This document shows positions 1-55,800 of a DNA stretch of 64,000 nucleotides, in pieces (within the stretch, counting starts at the first letter, position 1; each line of letters starts with the position of its first letter). The notes beneath the pieces are model-generated. The model did not search any database, had not been told where the DNA came from, and worked only from the letters and a program-made list of their open reading frames with translations. Both the position numbers and the translations under genes were made by a program. Source of the DNA: Chrysaora quinquecirrha (taxonomy: Eukaryota; Cnidaria; Scyphozoa; Semaeostomeae; Pelagiidae); contig JACTAT010000032.1 in the NCBI GenBank assembly GCA_014526335.1, positions 6,078,468-6,142,467 of the forward strand. The letters run 5' to 3'.

Positions 1-660
1 TTGAGAAAATTCGCCATTCCATATTTTTCTAAAATATGGAATGGCCTTATTATTCCTTCAATTGACTCCAAATCTTTTAATTTCTACTCAGATGTGTTTG
101 TAAGGCATATACAACCCTAGCTGGAAGGTTTCAGCAAAAGAAGCGAGTAATTTTGAGAATTCGCCATTCCATATTTTTCTAAAATATGGAATGGCCTTAT
201 TATTCCTTCAATTGACTCCAAATCTTTTTAATTTCTACTCAGATGTGTTTGTAAGGCATATACAACCCTAGCTGGAAGGTTTCAGCAAAAAGAAGCGAGT
301 AATTTTTGAGAAAATTCGCCATTCCATATTTTTCTAAAATATGGAATGGCCTTATTATTCCTTCAATTGACTCCAAATCTTTTCAATTTCTACTCAGATG
401 TGTTTGTAAGGCATATACAACCCTAGCTGGAAGGTTTCAGCAAAAAGAAGCGAGTAATTTTTGAGAAAATTCGCCATTCCATATTTTTCTAAAATATGGA
501 ATGGCCTTATTATTCCTTCAATTGACTCCAAATCTTCATAAATTCTACTCAGATGTGTTTGTAAGTCATATACAACCCCTGGGGGAAGGATTCAGCAAAG
601 AGAAGCAAGTAATTTTTGAGAAAATTCGCCATTCCATATTTTTCTAAAATATGGAATGGC
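1..660. repeat. 155-bp tandem repeat, about 4.3 copies, with palindromic core
   Basis: The phrase TCGCCATTCC recurs at 11, 161, 316, 471 and 626, giving a period of about 150-155 bp. Every unit carries a perfect inverted repeat: a 14-base arm CCATTCCATATTTT, a 3-base TCT loop, then the complementary arm. Differences between units are small indels and a few substitutions, mostly in a T-rich patch and in the fourth unit. The array runs off the left window edge, so its true length is unknown. No coding potential seen. Confidence 0.93.
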
Positions 661-749
661 TCTGTTTTTGCTTTATTATACTTTCAAAATTAAAAATATT
701 GTGGCGATGTGTTTGGAAATTGCTTTTCTTTTACATTTATGCACTTTGA

Positions 750-802
750 TACCATTCCATCATTCCATTCCATCATTCCATCATTCCACTCCATCATTCC
801 AT
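750..802. repeat. ATTCC/CATT microsatellite
   Basis: Short run of CATTCCAT-type repeats just after the 155-bp array. It resembles the CCATTCCAT arm of that array and may be a slipped derivative of it. Confidence 0.7.
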
Positions 803-1079
803 AATCCATATTTTAGAGATAGCCAGTACTGAAGCCTGAAGCTCTGAAACAGTAAAACACAAATGTCTGGGAACATCTTTGTGGTTTTGTATTATTGTAG
901 CTATCATATGACTTTTGTCAATTGCATATCAAATTTAATAAGCTTGAAAGTATAGTACCCCTCTATTTATCAAGTCATACTAACATTCAACCAATTCTGT
1001 ACCAATATCGTCATGAATAATTTTACCTTATCATTTAGATCATTTTTGACGTCAAGAAAAAGTTAACAAACATAGTGGT

Positions 1080-1570
1080 CATCAAACATGATCATAATCA
1101 TGATCACAATCGTCAGCACAATCATTATCATCAACAACCTCGTTATCATTAGAATCATCAGCATCAACACCTAAATCACTAAAATCATCATCATAATCAT
1201 AATCAAAATCATAATAATAATCACAATCATATTAATAATCATTATCATCATCATAATCACAGCCATAATCACGACAATCATCATCATCATCATAATCATC
1301 ATCATCATCATCACCATCGTCGTCATTATACCTAATCATAATCATAATCATTTTACCCGTCATTATCCCCATCATAATCACAACCATAGTCACCATAATT
1401 ATCATAATCATCACCATTCTGTGATCATTATCATCATAATCAGTATTATTATCAACATCACCATCACCATCATTATCATAATCATCATAATCATAATTAT
1501 GGTCATCATGATCATTAACACAGTAATCATCATCACCATTATCAGTATCATCTGCACCATCAACCCCGTG
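1080..1570. repeat. Imperfect CAT/AAT trinucleotide-rich low-complexity tract
   Basis: About 490 bases are dominated by ATCATC, ATAATC and ATCACC triplets, impure and interrupted throughout. Poly-Asp/Met/Ile reading frames here are products of the base composition and are not called as genes. Confidence 0.85.
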
Positions 1571-2509
1571 TTAATATATCATTGACGATAACAGTATTCT
1601 CACAGGATAAAGTATTTTTAATCAAAATTAGACGAAGTTGATCAATAAGATCAAAGTCTTATAATGAATTATGAACAATGATATCGCCTTCTTTTTATCT
1701 GATTTCTATTTCATCCACCACGAAGCCAAGGATTGACTTGTGGCTATTTCGAAAGAAAGAGCTTAGAATACAATGAACCAAAGCCCTTGCACGGAGACCT
1801 ACAGGAGATGCAGCCCACCACAGCCTGATCCGTACTTGTTTTATTTCTATTTTCTATCTGCTTACCGAACAAGTTTGGGAACGCTTTGAAAAGTGTTCCC
1901 ATACGTTATTACTTAAAAGCCGGTTTTAAACGCCACCTATGAGACTTAAATTATGTAATAAACGCCTTCCTTTACTAAACGGGCCTCCTAACAAAAGCCT
2001 AGGGGCGTTTATTCGAATCAGTGGCCATTGTCAGAAACAACACTATTATGAGAAGTTAGAAAACGGCTTTCTCTCTCTTTTTCTCTCCCTTTCACATACC
2101 ATCATCCAATTCAATTAGCCTTTCGTAATTATTTAGCTTGATCTTAAAATAAACGCCCAAAAATTTAACAGACACCCTGGATGAGAACAGACGCTAAGAA
2201 GAGACTGAGACTGGGCTTAGTATAACAGCCGGAATAAAATATAGTCGAAGTTCGACTGTCGAATCTCCGAATAGCGGTCACTTAGATCCAAGGTAAAGTG
2301 GCTGTTATTGAAAGGTGGTCGCTAGTTGGAGGTTTAACAATATTATCGGGAAGCGTTTGGAACTGAAGATCAATGACCGTTATGTGGCGGTGGCCGCTTA
2401 TCAGTGGTGGCCGCTATTAGAGGCTCGATGGTAGGCGAAAATAAAAGGACAGCCAGACTTATTTGAAATTCGTGGAGTGTATTATGATATTTTTTCATTT
2501 TTGTTTCAG
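1571..2509. other. Unassigned intergenic sequence left of the vWA exons
   Basis: I see no convincing exon, RNA gene or repeat family here. It would be the place for upstream exons of the vWA gene. The short phrase GGCGTTTATT and its complement occur several times, and a GGTGGCCGCTATT-like phrase is repeated near 2385-2420. Neither forms a clear element. Confidence 0.4.
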
Positions 2510-4046
2510 TTTCATCAAGCAAATACAACCTGAATCATATAATGCAGTTGTATAATGGACTTGTGAACCACAGTAATTCTGACATCATTTTGGTCATCGA
2601 TTCATCAGCAGGCATAAAAGAGCACATTTTCAATGAAATGAGAAATCTCTCTGAGATGGCCGTGCAATGTTTGACACATGTAAGACACAGTCGCATTGCA
2701 GTGGTATCATTTGCTGAGCATGTCAAAGTGCTTCACAGATTCGATCAATGTCAGAATGGAAATTGTATTTCTAATGCCCTGAAAAAACTACGGTATGCGA
2801 TTTGTATCTCCTAAATGCATTCATTAAGTGTACCGTAGACAACAGGTTTAACGAGGGTTAATAGCCGGAGGCATTGGCTGGGAAGCTGGTTACTAGCTGA
2901 CCTTCCTGTCCCATGAGTCTTTGCATTAACATACTTCTTACCCCATCAACTGAGTTTCGGGTGCCGTTGCCCATTTTCTCTTCCTGTCACGTCCTTCGGC
3001 ATTACTAGGCGACAGATGGCACGCTATTCGTAAATGCGACTAAATGCTGTACCTAGTACTGGAAACTCTCGAAAACAAAATGCAATGCTAGGCAATTTCC
3101 TAACATAACTCAAGCATTAAAACCACTTCAATCGCAAGTAGCTTGAAGAGGACCCAGGTATCAAACTGATGGCAAAGAGTTAAATTTTCTAATTAAGTAA
3201 TAAAATCGAAAGGGACATTTTGATTGCATAACCCCTTAAAATGTATGCAAATTATTTCTCTTAGCCTTACTGGTGGGAGACGTGCGACAGGCCGAGCCCT
3301 GAGAGAAGCAAAACGAATACTGAAAGAAAAAGGCCGAAAACACGTGAAATGGACCGTCGTCATGATCACATTCGGATCGCCAAGAATCGGTAAAAAACGA
3401 ACAGCAGTCGTCGCAAAACGACTACGAAAAATCGGAGCCGACATGTTCTTACTAGCTGTCGGGAAGAAAGCATTTAATAATTACATGACACTGAAGAACA
3501 TTGCAAGCCCATTTGAACGAAGTCAGAAGAAAAATTCACAACGGTTGTTCTTCTTTAGAGGACCACAACATCATTCGGATTTCATGATGACTAAAGCTGT
3601 CCTTAATTTGGGTAAGTGAAAAATGCGTTGTATTCTTACGTATTTCTGTTGTTTTTTGAAAGCTCTCTGCAGCATGAATCTCTAAACAGTCTTAAATAAT
3701 CCATCTTCAGTAGGAGGCCTTTGCATAAGATTTTCTTCATAAGGGAACTATAAAGGAAAGAAATTTATTCATGTTAAGAGTTGGTTACTTAATTCAATAG
3801 CTCGTTGAACACTTAAGGCATTCTAAACACCGTTTCGCCCAACTTCAGATACTGATTCGCCCACCTTCCAATTCAAATAAATGGTGAAATGAATGCTGGG
3901 ACAATGTCCCTTAGCAACACATGCCAACCATCCCTGCTGCTTTAATGAGTTTGAAGTTTTGCTAAAATTCAACAACCACTTTTCGTTTTTTAGTTTGTTC
4001 CAAGAAAAACAAGTTTGCAGAACTCTCAAGATCACAGAATTACTAA
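2510..4046 (+). CDS. von Willebrand factor A-domain protein (partial; two firm exons and a probable last exon)
   Basis: Exon 2510-2792 follows a TTTTTGTTTCAG acceptor and ends at GTATGC. Exon 3265-3611 follows TTCTCTTAG and ends at GTAAGT. Together they read as one vWA domain: strand beta-1 DIILVIDSSAG, then SRIAVVSFAEHV, then LTGGRRATGRAL, then WTVVMITFGSPR. vWA domains usually bind ligands or matrix through a metal site (MIDAS). Here the DxSxS motif reads D-S-S-A-G, so its last serine is lost, and the usual aspartate after the third core strand is phenylalanine; metal binding may be absent. A short last exon is likely, from acceptor 4020 (or 3993, same frame) to TAA at 4044-4046, followed by AATAAA at 4106-4111. 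Exons with start codon and signal peptide are not seen. It is convergent with DRC11. The parent protein is unknown (collagen-like, matrilin-like or other). Confidence 0.75.
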
Positions 4047-4105
4047 TTCTCGCGAAGATTTCCCTGCAAACTGTGAAGCGATTATCACGGATATAAATCG
4101 CCCAA

Positions 4106-4111
4106 AATAAA
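4106..4111 (+). terminator. Polyadenylation signal AATAAA for the vWA gene
   Basis: AATAAA lies 60 bases past the proposed stop codon on the same strand. This supports 4021-4046 (or 3994-4046) as the last coding exon. Confidence 0.45.
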
Positions 4112-4829
4112 GAATTTTAGAAATTATCAAAGACGTTTTAAAATGCTATTATTTACGACTAGATAAAGATAGATAAACAATTTCCCATAGAGACTATTAT
4201 CAAGACCGTTGGAAGGAATATCAGATAGGGGGGCTGAACAACTGAAAAGTACTTGATGACGTAATGATTTTATGACGTCATTCTATCTTTTTCAAAATTA
4301 TTGGGGGGGACTCAAGCTTCCCAAGCCCCCCCACTTCCGACGGCCCTGATTATGTTTCCGTTCAAACCTTGAAATTAAACAAAATTAAGCTCAAAACCGA
4401 TCGAATACTTACTGAATAGGTCTGGTCATGCTAAGGCATAATTTCGAAACACATTTGTTCATTTTTTGTTTATATTCGTAAAGAGTATGTCTAAAGTATT
4501 GTTTTCCACAAAATCATTTCAACTTGTACTAAATATTTCATGCCATTTTCATCTACTTTACGAACGAACCTCAATATTTGTCAAGAATCTGAAAAATCGC
4601 CCAAAAACGAGGGATTCGAAAGTCATAAACAAGCCCCCACAAGTTATTTTGTTTTTCCGAGCTTTTCTCTCTTCGTTTTTTGGAGTTAATATTTTTCAAA
4701 TATGTGCGGTGTATTGACACTACTAAAATGGAACGAATTCGTATGATATATACAACAGTAATATCGATCGAATGAATGTGTGTTAATAAAAGACATCGTT
4801 GAATTTGTCAATAATTTGTTAGTTTGATG
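4112..4829. other. Convergent intergenic region (vWA gene / DRC11 3' ends)
   Basis: AT-rich DNA between two converging genes. I see no further exon with proper splice sites. The 3' untranslated region of DRC11 should lie in the right part. Open frames near 4466-4717 lack homology or splice context. Confidence 0.5.
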
Positions 4830-4830
4830 T

Positions 4831-40369
<35,539 letters not shown>

Positions 40370-40463
40370 TTTTAAAACTCTACAAGATACAGAAAGTGTG
40401 TTTCATCTGTATTCTTATCTTGCGTTTTGCAGTTGCAGTGCAGGAACTTCAACAACAACTACT

Positions 40464-40478
40464 GTTTCCAATGGCAAC
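40464..40478. promoter_or_regulatory. Candidate RFX X-box upstream of DRC11
   Basis: GTTTCC-AAT-GGCAAC lies 95 bases upstream of the DRC11 start codon. RFX factors bind imperfect inverted repeats of the form GTNRCC, 0-3 bases, RGYAAC, typically within about 150 bases of ciliary gene starts. The right half-site is perfect and the left has one mismatch. Site and gene function agree; binding is inferred. Confidence 0.5.
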
Positions 40479-40683
40479 CAATTCATTCCACATAGCCTCA
40501 CTTTCATATAGAGACTTCAGAAAGGATGACAATGATAACAAAGACAAGGATGATCATGGAATCAGGGACAGTGACAAAGTATATAATTATCATACATTTT
40601 GATAATTATATAAATCCAAAATAGAAAACTCCAAACGAGCTGAAAATAAGGGTGACGACGCACGAGGCGCAAGGCAGTAGTTA

Positions 40684-41955
40684 CCTAATGTCATTTTGTA
40701 TCAGTGTCTGTCAGGAAGGAGAAATTACCTAATGTCCTCGAGGGACAGACTGCCAAGGCAGTAGTTACCTAATGTCCTCGAGGGACAGACTGCCAAGGCA
40801 GTAGTTACCTAGTGTCTTCGAGGGACAGACTGCCAAGGCAGTAGTTCCCTAGTGTCCTCGAGGGACAGACTGCCAAGGCAGTAGTTACCTAATGTCCTCG
40901 AGGGACAGACAGCCAAGGCAGTAGTTACCTAGTGTCCTCGAGGGACAGACTGCCAAGGCAAGTAGTTACCTAGTGTCCTCGAGGGACAGACTGCCAAGGC
41001 AGTAGTTACCTAATGTCCTCGAGGGACAGACTGCCAAGGCAGTAGTTACCTAGTGTCCTCGAGGGACAGACTGCCAAGGCAGTAGTTACCTAGTGTCCTC
41101 GAGGGACAGACTGCCAAGGCAGTAGTTACCTAGTGTCCTCGAGGGACAGACTGCCAAGGCAGTAGTTACCTAATGTCCTCGAGGGACAGACTGCCAAGGC
41201 AGTAGTTACCTAATGTCCTCGAGGGACAGACTGCCAAGGCAGTAGTTACCTAGTGTCCTCGAGGGACAAACTGCCAAGGCAGTAGTTACCTAATGTCATC
41301 GAGGGACAGACTGCCAAGGCAGTAGTTACCTAATGTCCTCGAGGGACAGACTGCCAAGGCAGTCGCTACCTAGTGTCCTCGATACCTAATGTCCTCGAGG
41401 GACAGACTGCCAAGGCAGTAGTTACCTAGTGTCCTCGAGGGACAGACTGCCAAGGCAGTAGTTACCTAGTGTCCTCGAGGGACAGACTGCCAAGGCAGTA
41501 GTTACCTAGTGTCCTCGAGGGACAGACTGCCAAGGCAGTAGTTACCTAATGTCGTCGAGGGACAGACTGCCAAGGCAGTAGTTACCTAGTGTCCTCGAGG
41601 GACAAACTGCCAAGGCAGTAGTTACCTAATGTCCTCGAGGGACAGACTGCCAAGACAGTAGTTACCTAATGTCCTCGAGGGACAGACTGCCAAGGCAGTC
41701 GCTACCTAGTGTCCTCGAGGGACAGACTGCCAAGGCAGTAGTTACCTAGTGTCCTCGAGGGACAGACTGCCAAGGCAGTAGTTACCTAGTGTCCTCGAGG
41801 GACAGACTGCCAAGGCAGTAGTTACCTAGTGTCCTCGAGGGACAGACTGCCAAGGCAGTAGCTACCTAGTGTCCTCGAGGGACAGACTGCCAAGGCAGTA
41901 GCTACCTAGTGTTATTTTGTACAAGTGTCAGTTAGACGAAATTACCTAGTATGCT
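40684..41955. repeat. 40-bp tandem array, about 29 copies, between DRC11 and METAP2
   Basis: The core unit is ACCTAGTGTCCTCGAGGGAC followed by AGACTGCCAAGGCAGTAGTT, almost invariant from 40730 to 41910. Each unit holds two small palindromes: TGTCC-TCGAG-GGACA and CTGCC-AA-GGCAG. One junction at 41380-41395 carries a partial unit. Both flanks have a diverged, longer relative of the unit (ATTTTGTATCAGTGTCTGTC at 40.69 kb; ATTTTGTACAAGTGTCAGTT at 41.91 kb). It begins roughly 320 bases upstream of the DRC11 start codon. Confidence 0.95.
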
Positions 41956-42240
41956 CAAAGTAGCACAGATGCCTCAAGGCAATATTTGTGTAATTTCTTC
42001 TGATAGCAGTGTCTGTCATAAGCAGAAATTTTAAGCGTGTGTTCGGGTAGGTAGCACGGATCGCGGGAGGCCCGGAGAGTTATTTTTCTTCTGGAAAAAC
42101 ATACTGGGCAATTAACGGTACAAAATAATGAAGGGTTTTCGCCTGAATAAGCAGGATTTCAGCGGGTTTGTACCTTTAAAATATAATTAAAAACGACTTT
42201 AAATATAAATTGGGAAGAGCTTTAGAGAGATTTTGTCACC
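41956..42240. other. Region downstream of METAP2 stop
   Basis: AT-rich DNA expected to hold the METAP2 3' untranslated region on the minus strand. I found no canonical AATAAA close to the stop. Confidence 0.4.
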
Positions 42241-52358
<10,118 letters not shown>

Positions 52359-52422
52359 CTTGTCTTGGATCGTTTATGAAAGAATCTGAGTTGAATTGAA
52401 TTGCTCCTCCTCTTCCTCCTTC

Positions 52423-52461
<39 letters not shown>

Positions 52462-52463
52462 CC

Positions 52464-52496
<33 letters not shown>

Positions 52497-52799
52497 TTTT
52501 ACAAATGAACGAAAACATAGACGTTTTTACTTCACAATCGTAGTCTAAAGATACGTAATTTTTATTTCGTAAAACTTAAAAAGGATTCATTATTTATTTA
52601 ATTAACCTAAAATCTAGCAAATTAGTTTTAGAAAAAACATTATCAACTACTACGAAAATAGACTATACTTATATTTACACATGAAAATTAATGTATTTTG
52701 GAAATCAAAACAATAATTATTAGTCAAAATTTAGTCTTCGTTTGTTCAAACAAATATACATACTAAAATTACGTATTTTCTGGCTCAAAATGACATCAA
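52359..52799. other. Intergenic region, METAP2 5' end / FGD 3' end, with CAT microsatellite
   Basis: Holds a pure-to-interrupted CAT repeat at 52424-52495, 66 bases upstream of the METAP2 start codon, so possibly inside its promoter or 5' untranslated region. The rest is AT-rich without recognisable features. Confidence 0.7.
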
Positions 52800-52805
52800 T
52801 TTATT
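52800..52805 (-). terminator. Polyadenylation signal AATAAA of the FGD gene
   Basis: On the minus strand AATAAA lies about 40 bases after the FGD stop codon (52849-52847), a normal distance. Confidence 0.55.
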
Positions 52806-52846
52806 TTCTCAATTTATCAGCCAAAGAGATTTGTATTATTTCTGTA

Positions 52847-55800
52847 TTACAACGTTTTTGACCATGGTGGAGGCTTTTCGGCTTTTATGGAATAGGTGAT
52901 CACATCCATCCACCTAGAAATTGATTACAATGATTACGTTGATTGGCCAGAATGATTAAATGCTTCAATGGCAAATCATAAGACTCTGAAGGAGTTTTAC
53001 TGATAGATGCGCACACCTATCTGGTCGAACCTAACTATGATTTAACTAATTACCTCCAAAAAACCCACTCAAACACTATTCCTCAAAAGAACATTTATTT
53101 GATAACCCAAATAGATGCGCACACCTATCTGATCGAACCTGATCTATGATCATTAGGCTCTGGCTAAACGATCAAACATTGTTGGTCAAACGTTTGAAAT
53201 TTGCTTGTCAAGCAAAATGTTTGACCGTTTGGCTATCTCAGAAGACATTTTGCCTTAAGCATAAATCACATTGATAATAAAAATAATATTTCAGTCTATT
53301 TCTGACGTTTATAATCAAGAAGAGACAGCAATACGTATATAAGAAAGTCTTTTTCGCTTTTAATCGCAATCTTAAAGACTAGAAGACTTAAATTTGAATA
53401 CGCGCTCTGAGCCAAATTGTGGCCGCAGACGGTACCAGGTCGATTATTCCAACTTCCTTTTCGCCTAAGCTCGTCTTTTCCCGCAATGCGCAACTGCCTT
53501 ACTTGCTATTTATCAGTTGTTTTGTTACTATAACCGACACCAGTGTGATTATTGGGCGAAACGACCATAATGGGTTCGACGAATCGTCTTAGAAGGTTGG
53601 GCGAAAAGGAAGTTGGGAGAATCGGAGGTTTGGCGAAACGTTTCGAAAGCGCGAACCTTAAGTCAAAAATAGATGATTGATGACAAGATGAAGTGATTAA
53701 GCGATCAACTGATCAATGATTACCTTTCCATTTTTGTTTCATCATCAGCTTGAAAGAAATAAGTCATCTCCTTTTTATTTCCAAAATGAACTTTGAATGT
53801 ATAAGGATGTTTTCCTTCGTCTATTTCATCAGACTAAAAGATTTAAAGAAAATAATTTATTGTTTCCATTTTCATCTTAATTGCATGCATTATTCATTAG
53901 CAACTTCATCTGAAACTACATTATTAGCATCTTCATTTCATTCCATATTCATCAGCATCCTCATTTCTTACAGTATTCACTAGCATTTCATGTCATACCG
54001 TATTCATCAGCATCTTCATTTTCTTTAGCATCTTCATTTCATGCCGTATTCATTAGTATCTTCATTTTAAACTTCATTCACTGGCATCTTCATCTATATA
54101 TTCATTAGCATCCTCATTTCATCCTTAATTCTTTAGCATCTTCACTTCATACCGTATTCAGCACAAGCATCTTTATTTCATACCGTATTCATCAGAATCT
54201 TCATTTCATATCGTATTCATTATCATCCTAATTGTCAAAAGTTATAAAGTATGCCAAAAGCTATTTCTCGCAATTGTAACACAGTTTTGTACAACTCTTA
54301 GATGAAACAGAAGATAGAAAACTACAAAATTTGAACACCAGATAAACAGAAATGAAAACTCACAGCTTGTGGTCGACAAACAGAATATCCAGGCAAGGGG
54401 ATATTCAATTGCGCCTTTGGATCTTTCTTCCCTTTATGTGCAAATAAAACCAAATCTGAGATAGCAAACCATCCTTTCTCCCACTTTTTTCCAGGAGCCT
54501 TCCATAACAAATCACCCTTGATTTCACTAACGATTGTTGATCTTCTTCTTTTTGGGTCTCTTGCAACTCGATCGATTGTCGTTTTTTTGTTCATGAATGA
54601 ATCGGTTTGTTGAATTTTGTCTACATTTAATTTACGATGGCAAACATAACAAACTCTCTTGACATTGTTATTGATGTATGCTAATTGGGCCTTGTACTTC
54701 GAACAATTGTCACACACAATCTAAAAGAAAATAATTATTAATAACAACGGTAGACGAAATCATTAAACGGATGGACCGCTTCAGAAACAACCAGCAAGCG
54801 ACAAGACCTCTCTAGCGCCCAGTGGTGGTAAGTAGGGCTTGACCCGAAGGCAGCCTATAGCCTTGCACTTGAAGGCATCGTAAAGCACAGTAGAGGCAGG
54901 CAGAAAGTCTAAAGCTATGGCTAAACTAGGAGACATGTCGCGCGCGAAATTGTATTCAGCGTGTCTCCCAGCGTGGCTAAACATGTGAGCGACAAGCGAG
55001 CAACATGTCCCCCGAGTAGCAGAGACAAGAAAGGTTTCTGTTGTCTTCTAGAAAAATTTGCGTGTCTCTCGCTAATGATGTTATCACCCGCAATAAAGTT
55101 TCCGAGATGGCTAAACTTGGAGACATCGAGGGGACATGTCACGTTCGGCAATGTCGCGCGAGACATGTCTCCTAGTATAGTCAGGCTCTAACTAAGCGGG
55201 TGGAGCGTTTTAGGAACAATCGACAAGGAACAAGACCTCTCTAATGCCCAGTGGAAGTAATTAGGGCTTGACTCGAAGGTAGCCTATAGCCTTGCACTCG
55301 AAGGCAACGTATAGACCCTCAAACATGCAATTACTCAATAGAGGCCCGAAGAGACATGTCGCGCCTGGTATGACGTGTCCCTTGATGTCTCTGTCACTTC
55401 GGAAACTTTGTAACGCGCGACAAAATTTGTGGCGAGAGATACGCAAGTGTTTCTAGGAGGCAACAGATCAATTTTTGTTTCCGTGACATGAGAAAAATGT
55501 TGCTCGCTTGTCACTCGCATGTTTAGCCACCCTGGGAAACACGCTGAATACAATGTCACGCGCGAAATGTCTCCTAGTTTAGCCACAGCTTAAGGCCCTG
55601 TCAAAACGATCGAACATTGTTTATCAAGCATTTGAAATTTGCTTATCAAGCGATTTCTTGGGAAGCAAAAATAGGCCAAATTCGTTGCGCAATATTTTTC
55701 CAACAATTACTCTTAGTTTTTCCAGTGAAGGCGCTTGAAAAATGCTGTCTGATAAAATTCAATAAAAATGACACGAAACAAATAGATTAAGCTACACTTA

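Noticed and set aside
1232..1417. Asp-rich minus-strand frame
   Set aside because: Product of the CAT/AAT triplet tract.
40684..41955. CRISPR-like array of 40-bp units
   Set aside because: Units are contiguous and nearly identical throughout, without spacers.
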